From Leucocoprinus leucothites (lineage: Eukaryota > Basidiomycota > Agaricomycetes > Agaricales > Agaricaceae), in assembly GCA_013368445.1 (NCBI GenBank), contig JAACJO010000002.1, forward strand, positions 2,976,001 to 3,040,000: a DNA stretch of 64,000 bases, in the 5' to 3' direction. The position numbers and the translations under genes are program-made. Positions 35,539 through 45,716 of the stretch are shown here, one piece after another. The notes below the pieces were generated by a model. It saw nothing but the letters and a program-made list of their open reading frames with translations, searched no databases and was not told where the DNA came from. How positions within the stretch are numbered: the first letter of the stretch is position 1; each line of letters opens with the position of its first letter.

Positions 35539-36969
35539 CTACGCTGCGATGTGTGTAACGATGAAGTCTATAAGACCCTGGTGAAGGTCTAAACCTTCAT
35601 CATGCAATGCCTTCAACGCTCGAAGACTCTTCTGTCCTGACAAAGAATGTATGTCCATCGATTCTCGCATGACCCTGAGCAACTCATCCTCGGACATACG
35701 GAATCGACGAATGGCGGTATAGTCGGTCTGCATAACAGATATCCTCCTTGACTTGAGCATGGTGACGACCCAAGAAAGGATGCGAAGGACTTTGTCCCTC
35801 CCAATGTCCCAAGGGAAATACAATTCGAGTACATCTAAATGTGGCAACACCGAGGCCCTGCGAGCATTGCGGCTGCGCATCAGCTTGTGCAAACACCTCC
35901 GTAGCTCTCCGACGCTATAGATGTAGATTTCCACTTCTCGTATATGTTGAGTTGAAAATAAGGAAAGGAGGTCCGGGATCACGTGAGGGGCATGTGTCCC
36001 AATTTTGATAGATTCCAGTCCATCCATGTTTTGAAAGAAACATTTCCAGACATCCCAGTGTGTTGGTGGGAAATTTAGATACCAGGACCATTGAAGGCAT
36101 CGGATGGCGGGGAGTCGGATGTGGTGAATGAATGAGGTGCTTTCAGCAATATCTTCCAGATATGTACGTTCATTCCAAGAGAACTGAGCTAGATGTGGTA
36201 AAACCACATCTTGTGTCAAAGGTGGATCAGGAATAGTCTCGGGTAGGTAACCATCTGATGTGGTACCACTTGTTTCGAATTTGACGAGATTCGGAAATTG
36301 GGAGAGGAGGTAAAAAGCGTGATCAGGATGGAGGTCGCCCAATATGAGAGTGGTGATGTTAGTCAATGGAGAAATTTCATGTACGTCGAAACAAGGATGA
36401 TGCAATGCGAGCCAATGTAGTTTGGGCATTCGAGCAAACCAGGACGTTAGCTCTTCAAGTTGGTCATCAAACATAAAAGTGAGATCCAGGGACTCTAATT
36501 GAGGGAATTCGGAAAAACGCGAATAAGCAATGATAGCGCTCCACGTGGTTTCATCGAATTCCCAGAGGTGAAGGGAGCGTATTCGAGTAGCATATTTGGC
36601 AAAGATAAGGAAACAGGCCGCAAGTGAGATGGTCGGATTATCATATAGCTCGTTATGATCCCAGAGCAACACATATGAGAGGGGGTTGTTAACTGAATTC
36701 GAGGCATGCAATTCGATGAGTTTGACGATGCCAAGGTTGCTGTGGCTGCGGAACATGTGGTAAAACGACATCCATAGGTGAGGGGAAGACCACAAGATTC
36801 TTCGCCATCGAGAGCAGACAGAACCAAGGATGAGCTTTCGCTTCGGATCCTCGATCTTGTCGAAGCGACAGGCATATTTGAAGATGATGGCGAGTACTTC
36901 AGGAGGTAGCGATTTGGTAGGATCCGGAATTGTATCTGACGTGCGAAGTGTATTATCGTTCGTGATCAT
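35539..36969 (-). CDS. F-box protein (F-box + LRR-like), diverged
   Basis: Single exon, 476 residues. I chose the ATG at 36969 ('MITNDNTLRTSDTIPDPTKS'); the open frame extends seven codons further but without an ATG. The F-box is near the N-terminus ('SLPPEVLAIIFKYACRF', 'LILGSVCSRWRRILWSSPHL'). It is followed by about 400 residues of leucine-rich irregular repeats ('QLESLDLTFMFDDQLEEL', 'MPKLHWLALHHP', 'NITTLILGDLHPDHAFYLL'). Family role: SCF substrate receptor, substrate unknown. It lacks the 'DECRFIESTL' head and 'APGRLLSL' tail shared by the other three, so it is a separate subfamily. A 'ttttcctag' just before the start suggests a 5' UTR intron. It stands alone between a desert and the GATA region. 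Confidence 0.88.
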   Translation of the reverse strand: MITNDNTLRTSDTIPDPTKSLPPEVLAIIFKYACRFDKIEDPKRKLILGSVCSRWRRILWSSPHLWMSFYHMFRSHSNLGIVKLIELHASNSVNNPLSYVLLWDHNELYDNPTISLAACFLIFAKYATRIRSLHLWEFDETTWSAIIAYSRFSEFPQLESLDLTFMFDDQLEELTSWFARMPKLHWLALHHPCFDVHEISPLTNITTLILGDLHPDHAFYLLSQFPNLVKFETSGTTSDGYLPETIPDPPLTQDVVLPHLAQFSWNERTYLEDIAESTSFIHHIRLPAIRCLQWSWYLNFPPTHWDVWKCFFQNMDGLESIKIGTHAPHVIPDLLSLFSTQHIREVEIYIYSVGELRRCLHKLMRSRNARRASVLPHLDVLELYFPWDIGRDKVLRILSWVVTMLKSRRISVMQTDYTAIRRFRMSEDELLRVMRESMDIHSLSGQKSLRALKALHDEGLDLHQGLIDFIVTHIAA

Positions 36970-39102
36970 TTTATTCCTAGGAAAAGTCAATTGTAAGCTA
37001 CTTTGTCGTTATTACAAAATTCTGCTCTGACTTTGTAGTCTGCAATGGGGTTTGATGGTGTGCTGTGGGGGGCGCGGGTGGCTGGACGTACTGTTGACAG
37101 CGGTCACTGGTTTTCTAGATGTGGCTTGCGCTGTTCTACGGCCTGAGCTTCCCTCACACACCCACGTTCTTCCACAAATAACTCAAGCAGATGAATGAAT
37201 GACAACACCTCGCGTCCACGCTTGCACACATTCTGGACCGGCTATACTTACTCAACATCATTGTACGACTAAGATAGTTTATGCATGTCGATATATGCCT
37301 AACTCGTTAGTGCGTCGCCTTGAAGAAAAACACATGCACGCGCAATGCACATGCACATGAAAATAAATTTCCACCCACATCCTCCTTTCCCTTTCATTTC
37401 TCGTGCACGAAAGTCCGGAGATACAATACTGCAATAGTATTCACGATCAAACAGCGCCCCTGGCTTTCAAAAACGCCAAGTCCCCCCTTCCTAAATTTCC
37501 GCCTAAATAATCCAGAAGAACGAATTAAGCACAAACTTGTCACCGTCATTCGTCATTCCCTGCCACTGTCAAAACTCACCCACTAAACATCGTATATATC
37601 GTAACAACCCCACCGCCCACCAACTCACCGCCCAACGTCCAACGTCCAATGTCCTGTTGTCCACTCCTCCCATCAAACATCTCTCAAAACTAAAGCTCAT
37701 AAACAACAACCAAAAAAAAATTCTCTCCCCCATCTCGGGGCCCGAAAGCAATGGACGTTTACATACACACATAAACTACATAACTTTACAACCCCACCAA
37801 CCCTTACACCCTCAGACACCCTTTCACCATCCCACCCACCACACTTACGGCACCACCACTCACCCCATCATTATAGGCAAGTCCCCGCTCGTCCGTGATT
37901 GGATCAAAATTTTCTGTTCTGTTCTATCTCCAAGGACCCCAAAATCACACCCTACATGATGATCAATCCATCCATCAAATCAGATCATTACTAAACTAAG
38001 AAAAAACGGGGGTCCAAAACCGTTTTTGTTCCCATCGATCAGATCAGATGATCAGATGGAATAACGATGATTGGATCACGCCATCCAATACAGTTTTTTT
38101 TTCCTGACTCAGCGAATGAGCGCTGTGACTCCGCAGCGGCTGCCAGCCAGCGTTGTGTACGGGCCCCGTTCTGGGCCCACTCAACCCCCTGGGTTACAAC
38201 AAGGGTCCAGATGGTCGAGACCGCGCATGGTCGCACGCGGTGTTGGTTACTTACTGCCAGGCTTCGAGATGTTCTCCTCGAGAGCTTCTGCTGATTTAAC
38301 CAGTGAGAGAGAAAGAAAGAGGAAAAATATATATAAATGCAAGCCTGGTCGTCGTATGTCTCTCTGGATGTATGTATATGTATATGTGTAAACGCAGAAC
38401 TTTTGAAATCGTCGCTAGCCGGTATATAATAGATAACACACTCCCCAACATCCCTCCCAATCAACTCCATTTCAACATTCAAAAAAATACAAAAACAGTT
38501 GGAAGTAAAAACAGAAAGCTCAAGCGTAAGAGAAAAAAAAAAGGGCAAACGATTCGAATAAATATCAAATCAGCAGCTACAAGAACTGGAGTACGAAGCT
38601 CGACAGACAGAAGACATTTAAGAGTCCGTTCTGATACCAACAACGGATCAAGAGAGCACAGAACAATATATCAATCACATCAACCACAACCCACAATATA
38701 CATAAAGTACTGGGTTTGGTATAGAGCAACAGAGATGATGTATATGACGAGATGCGATCATCATCATCATCAAACTCGCCTCCATCAATGACATCAAAGA
38801 GCAACGCGAAATGTTGAACACGAACGCGAACGCGAAAAGATGGTGTGAGAGAGCGATCAACAAAAAGTCGAAACTGTGCAGGATGAGGAGCATGATTTTG
38901 GAGAAGGGTGGGGAAGAACAATTCAACGACCACATTAGATTTCAAACGATGACGACGACGAGCGAGGAACGACGAGGAGAGAAGTGGAAAGAGACGAAAG
39001 CAACTGCTCGTCCAATTTTTACGCGAAAGAGTCTAAAGGTAAAAACAAACCCCCCTCCCCCACACATATTCATCACAACCACCTTGCCTCCCTCAACCTG
39101 TA
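36970..39102. other. Intergenic 2.1 kb with simple-sequence tracts
   Basis: A C/A-rich, T-poor strand (37320-37900) and A-rich stretches (38460-38560) keep frames open by composition. Hence the open stretches at 37537-37959, 38039-38548 and 38303-38791 are poor gene candidates. An (ATC)5 tract lies near 38757-38771. The right end is the long 3' region of the GATA gene. The left end includes the upstream region of the F-box gene. Confidence 0.45.
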
Positions 39103-40627
39103 TCACGCGCCATCTCCACTGCCGCCAGGTCCTTGCGGAGCTCCTTCACTCCTCGCATTCGAGTCACCACTCAGCGTCGCAGCTCTCAAATTCGGAGAAG
39201 GCGATGCCTGCCTACTCTGACTCTGGCTATGCGGTTGACTACTCTCGCCGGCAGTGTTCTTTCTCGATGGCGGAGGAGGCATATGGGGAGACCCAGTGCC
39301 AGCGGCATTCCCAGCGTCCCCATTGGCAGCAGGCGCCGGGCCGTTGTCAGCTGGCCCAGAAGACGAAGTAGTGCCAGCGCTATGCCACGACTGCAGCCCA
39401 GGTAAACTCTGGCCATTTCCACCGCTACTACCATTGGTAGCGTTCGCTGAGGTAGCAGGGGGAGGAGGGGGAGGATACTGGCTCGGCGGAGGCGGTCCAT
39501 CCCGCCGAGGATCAGACAAGGGCGGGGGTGCATAGTAAGAATTCCCTGGTGGGGGACCACCTGGCCCCCCTGTGGGAGGCGAAATGGGCGGAAGCTGGTT
39601 TGAAGGCGGAGTTCGACCTCGCAGTGTTGATGCGGCAAGAGGGCCGCGCTTGTGTGGAAATTGTTCTGGTCGGGGACGCGAGTGCGTGCGTTCAAAGAGA
39701 CCACACTTGTTACACAACTAAAGAAAGTAATAAAATTAGTAAGTAAATATAAGATGAATAATAGTTGTTTACGCACCACTTTGCCAGGTGACAAATTGGA
39801 CCTGCGCCAGGTAGAAGTGTCTGTAGTGCAGCAATTGAAGCAGCGACGTCTAACCCGGTCGCTCAGCTTTGTAGCTGCATCATCTGTATGAACAATCGAC
39901 ACTGGCTGAGAGCCAGGGACAGGATACGGATGGTACGGATCCCCGCGATGAGGCGGGGGCGGGGGGTGCATCGTTGGGATCGAAAATTGCGGTGGATGGC
40001 CCGGATGGCCGGGATGAGCATAAGGATGCGGATGAGGGGGTGGATGATTGGGGTCCTGGTGGCCCCCTGGACCATGATCATACCGCTGGTGATGGTCAAA
40101 GTGAGGGGTGGGGTAAGGCATGTAAGCCGGGTGCTGGATGTGCTGGTAAGGCGGCGGATAGAGATGAGGAGAACGGCGAACGGGGGGAGTGCCGATGGAA
40201 GAACGGTCGTCAGAAGGTGCAGGAGAGTGAGAATGGGAGTGAGAAGGATGAAGAGTAGTGATGGGAGGAGGAGAAGGAAGACGTTGCTGTTGGTTTGTTT
40301 GCTGTGGGTGGTCGTAGCGCGAGTGCATACGCACGTTGACAGACATGTCGGTTTGCTTATCAGACTGGAACCAATGATGTCTCAGGGTCATGGGGGGTGG
40401 TTGAAGAGAGGTAGAAGGAGACATACGTCGCGCAAGGCGGGGTCTATCGCGTCCTCTTTGGTGTCACGCGAAGAAGAGTCGGCTTGCCTGAGAGAGAACA
40501 AGGGAAAGGGAAAAAGGAATCAGTGACGGATGAAAGGAAACAAAAAGAGCCCAGAGCTTTCCCGTTTATAAAAGCAGGAGGACGGGGCAAGTGGACAGGA
40601 AGCGACGCACCAGCCCAAAGTGGCCAT
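39103..40627 (-). CDS. GATA-type zinc-finger transcription factor
   Basis: Four exons (minus): 40611-40627 (17 bp), 40427-40487, 39777-40364, 39103-39717; 1281 nt, 426 residues. Introns are 123, 62 and 59 bp, GT-AG. The model starts 'MATLGWQADSSSRDTKEDAI', with an in-frame stop upstream. Residues 30-200 are rich in Pro, His, Tyr and Ser. One zinc finger follows: Cys201-X2-Cys204-X19-Cys224-X2-Cys227, with 'TSTWRRSNLSPGKVLCNKCG' and a basic arm 'FERTHSRPRPEQFPHKRGPL'. The C-terminal 200 residues are Pro/Ser/Gly/Asn-rich, an activation-domain-like composition. GATA fingers bind (A/T)GATA(A/G). The third intron splits the finger between Lys-Val and Leu-Cys. A 19-residue loop is longer than the usual 17-18, so it is a divergent subclass. 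It is divergent from the RQT4-like gene. Without the two 5' exons one would start at 40424, which I think is wrong. Confidence 0.88.
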
Positions 40628-41302
40628 CGAAAATTCAGGTCGAGTTGATGATGGTCAGTTGCGCAATCAAACCAGTGTGTTGTAAACCAAACCCAAGCCA
40701 TCACACCCATCACCCTCTCCTTTTAAAGCGCCGCTCCAACCCGGCATCAACCGGCACTCGGCGATCCAAGTGGATCACGCCCTCAGATTCCATCTCACCA
40801 CCTTATCACGCTGACCCTTGCCTCGCCTCCCCATCTCAGATTCTTTGACGTTACACACGGGCCCGAGAATCTGCGATCCGCCGATTTCTTACCGCGAACG
40901 TTCTGTATGGGCCGTAGCTAGCGGAGGGAGGGGACCTGTGTGTCTCCCCCTCTTCCTCCCCTCCAACCACTCGGTCCGTCTCAACACGTAAAAACACCCA
41001 TGCTTCCATTAACTCACAGAAGTGCTAGAGCTTCTGGATGAGTTGTCGGTGTGTATAGGGATGAGATCATTTCCCATCAGATCAGTATGTGATGAGCAAT
41101 CGCATCGTGGCGTTCGGGTGTTGTGTTTTGTTGTTCTTCTATTATTATGAACCCGGCGAGCCGGCGATGCACGGTCCCACCGGCCCACCATCCCCATCAC
41201 GCATCAATAGATCATCTCTCGATCAAGCGCCTCTAACCCCCTCTCCAACCCATCTCAGTTAACTGAGCCACCCAACATTGACTGAAACTCCACCAAAAAG
41301 AG
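40628..41302. promoter_or_regulatory. Divergent promoter region, GATA factor / RQT4-like gene
   Basis: Only 675 bp separate the start codons of two genes transcribed away from each other, so both promoters must lie here. It holds 'gatc' and 'gatca' repeats and several GATA/TATC words, which would permit autoregulation, but such short words are expected by chance. No clear TATA box is evident. Confidence 0.5.
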
Positions 41303-42281
41303 ATGCCTAAAACTACATGGACGAATCTCCCATCTGATAGACTGACGCCGAAACAGAAACCGCAAAAACAAAAACCGAAACAGGGCAAGGCGAATAATCA
41401 TTCTGAACATGATATTCCGAAGAGTAAATCAGTTCGTGAACTGGAGAATCTCATATCGAAGTTATCATCAAATTCCACTCCGATGCGTGATCCCAAAGGC
41501 GGGTGTTTTTGCCTCGGTAGGTCCATCGCATTCAGTAATATCAACGTAATTTTAATACTATTCAGCCCACGAACACCCTCTCTCACCGCACGTGCCCGCT
41601 TGCCCCTCGTGTGCCCTCCCACTCTGTGCTCTAAACCTGCCTTACCACCTCTGCCCTTCCCAACCATGCTCCCAACCTCTCCTCACGCCACTTCAAACTT
41701 CCACCCTTCTCGCCTCTCTCCAACTCCAACTTTCTCAGACACTAGAGAAAGAAGAACGCGAGAGACAAAGACTAGTCGACGAAGCTAAACGCGCCGAAGG
41801 TGCTTTTCCTTCTCTTGCGAGTGGTACGACTACTCCGACAAGAACTGGTCCTGGATCCGCTAGCCTACCGCAGTTACGACCGGCACATGAGACAGGACAT
41901 AAAATTCTATCCCTAACTTCCTCCGGCTCTTCTTTGTCTGGGAAACAAAAAATAAAAATTGTATCCATCTCACGTACACCCACACCCGCCTCCTCTCGCC
42001 CCGCTTCAGGCACATCTACACCTCTACACCCCACCGACGATACACCTACTGAAGTTCGTATACCTCCTCCACCGACTCAAGTCGATTATGTTAGAGGAAA
42101 ACCGGATAAAGATCGACCGTGGAAGAATCATTTGATTGATGATGAGGTCAAGTATGTACCACTCCCAAAACAAGAGGAGAGTGGGATGTCGAGGACTCAG
42201 AGGAGAAAGGCGAATCGAAAGGATAGGGAAGGAGGAGATGGGAGGGAGAACGCGAATGTACCTGGAGCGTCTGGATCGTGA
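41303..42281 (+). CDS. RQT4: RQT4/TRIP4-type C2HC5 zinc-finger protein
   Basis: Two exons, 41303-41516 and 41566-42281, intron 49 bp; 930 nt, 309 residues. A basic N-terminus (QKPQKQKPKQ) and a helix ('VRELENLISKLSSN') precede a zinc finger: Cys68-X-Cys70, His75, Cys84-X2-Cys87, Cys92, His99, Cys101 ('GGCFCLAHEHPLSPH', 'CPSCALPLCALNLPYHLC'). Then comes a helix ('TLEKEERERQRLVDEAKRAE'), a Ser/Thr/Pro-rich linker, and 'DKDRPWKNHLIDDEVKYVPL' followed by a basic end. This is the layout of the zf-C2HC5 proteins: human TRIP4 (ASC-1) and yeast Rqt4. These belong to the ribosome-quality-control trigger complex with an Slh1/ASCC3 helicase that splits collided ribosomes. The intron interrupts the finger right after the first Cys pair. 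Function is by family; the partner genes are not in this window. Confidence 0.85.
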
Positions 42282-45200
42282 ACTTTTTTGGATTGTAGTA
42301 GTTACAATAATGCATACTTGCACTTCCCCTGATGAATGATTATAACCCACACAAGACAACTTCTACTCTTCGATTAAGCTTTTGAGACTACTACATACTA
42401 CTTACTGCGTATGTATGTAAGGGACTAGAGATTCTCCAGTTTGAATACGCCACAGCTCGTATCCGTATCGGATTGTTGTGCTCATGTCAATTAACATTTT
42501 CGGCTGCCTGGCATTACATACTCCTCATACGCTCTTGCTCAACGCGAGCAATAGCACCCGGTGTTCAAAGTCCTCGGGACGTTCCAACGAGAACCACACG
42601 TAAGGCTGCCGTCATAACCTGTCTCTAAAGGGTCCTGCCTGCCAGCTACCTGTACAACGCGTTAACAAAAAAAAAAAAAACATGTGAGAGAGATATCCTC
42701 CACATATTCAAGTTAGGGACCTCGGATTCACTGGAATACGCTTACAATGAGGAGCTTTAACTCGATTTGGCTATCATCTCGGTCATGCCTGTGTACCGAT
42801 CTATAGGTAAAAATAAGTCCTTTACACACTAACGTTCTGGCGTTCGACTTTTTACAATGTTTTCGCGCTCGACATGAGCGGAAAATTCATAAAGGTTTTT
42901 TGTCATGTCCTCGGATGTCCTAAGTATCCTATGAGAATGGGAGTCCATGAACGGTAATTAGTCGTGTTAGGGTCCTGTTAGCCGTGTATTGCGTATCAAG
43001 GATCCCGAAGCATTTTATGCGCATCTCTTCACGAGGTGATAGAACTTTGAGTTACCTCATACTACATCCTCCTCCATCGTGCACAGACCACTGAGTTGAG
43101 CCTTCGGAAGAACATAACATACGGTGTCTACACGTCCCAGCACAGAGTAGAATCTCGTGCCTTGGCTTACAATGTGATAAGGAACAAAGTTCATGTCAAA
43201 ATTCCATCACTTGCGAGCTCCGGACTTGGGAAGAGGAACGGTCAAAATTTCTTGACCTTTACATACACCCCTTCCCTCCTTCTCCACGCGCACGCGGCAC
43301 TTTCGCAGGGATAGGTATTTTTATTCATGTGTCGACAGCACTACTCCCCCCTCTTGGTATAGGTTCTCCAATGCGCATAATGTGTAGATGAACTATACAA
43401 AGATGAACTGACGCTTATGATGCTGTGTCCTTTCATCTACTACTCATTATACTACATATGTCTTGAGTCATATAATCCACGGCAGGACCGGCTCCACGAG
43501 GCGTCTGTCATGACATTTAATTCTGTGGCCTGTGAAATGAAGTACGAAGACTGGAGCAGGCGCCTTCAAGGGACTTCTTCCCTCCGAAACGGACATTCCA
43601 ACAATCTGTTCCGGGTCCCCGAGCGTCAATCGCTATCACTGAGAAAAGGTTATCTACTCTCGCCACTATACATTAGAACGAAGAAGACTCAGAAGAAGAA
43701 AGAAGAAGAAAACGCCCGCTGACTTTCGTTTGGAGCTTACGCTTTACTCCAGTCTGCCAAAAAGGAACTAAAAAAACACCGCAGATCCTTCAGCGGCAAC
43801 ATGTGCGTCTTTTTCTTGCAAAATGCTTCTTCGAGACATTTCGAGATATGTATTCAATTGTCAAGCACTGCCCCCATTGAATCCACACATTGACCGGGAG
43901 CTTGAACAAACATGTGTATATAAGTGGAACGAACTTAAATCACAACAACCGGACCAAGCCCAACACCGAGTGTTCCGATATATCCATCCTAAATCGAGGA
44001 GATTGATCTCTCGGGCCTTGGTTACTCCCTCAGGAATACCCCCCCCCCTGTTCTTTGTCACAAAAGTAATTATTACACTATCCACTGCCAGTATGAGCTT
44101 CCCAAGCCCGGCGCAGCACATCGTCAATTATAAGAATCCTTTCAACAGACGTCACTTTACTTCTACTATCACCCGCGAAGGACGGGACTCAGTACCTTGG
44201 GCACTCTCGGAGGAAAGGTGTTAATTCCGTAGGGACTATGATGACTGATCGAAGAGAGACCGCAAGTAGCTTTTCTTCTCTCCCTATGGCGCGTTGCCCC
44301 TCCCAGCGCTTCAGCGCGCGCATCAATCATCCTACTTATCTCAGTGGCTCCTCTTTTCTAGGAATTGTATCTGATTTCACAATGATCTCACCAACAAACT
44401 CCACGGGTAGATTTTTTAGACTCTTTTCCTTAACAACAACCAAGCTGCTATTCTGTTTTTTTCTGTTTCCGATGAAGCTGGCTTGAACAGGGTGATTATT
44501 CACATTGGATAAAGTGCTGCGAGCAGTTGATGGCGTGATGGCTGATGTTGATGAGGATGTTGATGACACTTATAAATTGCTGTTTAATGATGATGGGGAA
44601 GCCTGACCAACTGACCGACGTCTGATGATAATGATGAGCCTGAGTTTGATGTTGAACAGTTCGGCATCGGCGCCAACATCGTGATCATCATCATCTTCCA
44701 TCATCATCATTGCCAATGTAAAAGTTGTAACAGCAAGCAGCGTTCGATTGTAACTTTGTACGACAATATACTATTACAATAATCACACCTTTACAAAGAG
44801 GGGGGATTCTCAAGGCTCTTCTTCTTCCCCTGCTTCTTATTCCTGGGACGCTGTTGCTGAAGCTATGCGTTGCTCGAGTTTCGACTGATCATATATCAGA
44901 TATCATCAAGTTCCAATATTCCGAAGAACGCCAGTTTTAGCTTATTCAGGTCAACTCAAAACAAGTTCTATGATTCCATAGTGTTTCCAATCACACGGCC
45001 CGGCCAAGTATGTGCGAATTAGACGCTGAGAGCAAATTCCCGAACGACATCGGAAATTGTGAGACTTGCCAGTTTACAAGTGCGGATGAAGCACCGAGCC
45101 AAGTTTCAGTCCTGCTCAAGTCTCGCTAAAAAGGAAGACAGACACGTAGGCCGGATGAGGTGGATGCACCAGTGAGGTTCAAGTGACATCTTCAGGGTCT

Positions 45201-45716
45201 TACATATTACCAAGGTTCCTGCTTCGCCGGAAGAACACGTTCGTGAAGCTGAAGAACTAAAAACAAACGGCATATGATCTCAAGAGCACGCAGTCCAAAC
45301 CTTAGATAGCTACGCCTAGTTTATAAACGGGCAAATCATGCCAAGAACTTTGAGTGAGTAGCCGAAACTAGAACCGGAATTGAAACAGAAAAGAAAATAA
45401 TACCAGAAAAAGAACACGGCGCAAAAACCCAGAGTCGCTCAAGTTTGTGAACCCGATACAGGGCGCCCCACATACTATTACGCGGTGACGTCCAACCGTG
45501 TCCATTTTCGACAGAGCATATCATCACCGCCTCAGGCGGGTATGATCCAATGCCTTGGTACGTCCTCAGCGGTGCACCTCGGTCACAGTAAATCGAAACC
45601 CGAACTTGGAAAAATACAATAAAAGAACGGCGGAGACGCGGAACAATGCGTTTGGAGACGTCTGATGACCATTACTATACTAAACAGAGCGTTGGATAGC
45701 CGGGGTATCGCTCTTC
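42282..45716. other. Intergenic 3.4 kb
   Basis: No recognised gene. A 14-A run lies at 42667-42680. The stretch at 43823-44224 (plus, 133 codons) has a frame without recognisable domains. Around 44575-44715 the sequence is rich in 'gatgatgatg/atcatcatc' triplets. The right end is the 3' region of the coiled-coil gene. Confidence 0.4.

Noticed and set aside
37537..38791. Open frames of 140-169 codons before the GATA gene
   Set aside because: They arise in C/A-rich or A-rich sequence that lacks stops by composition; the proteins are low-complexity and overlap each other.
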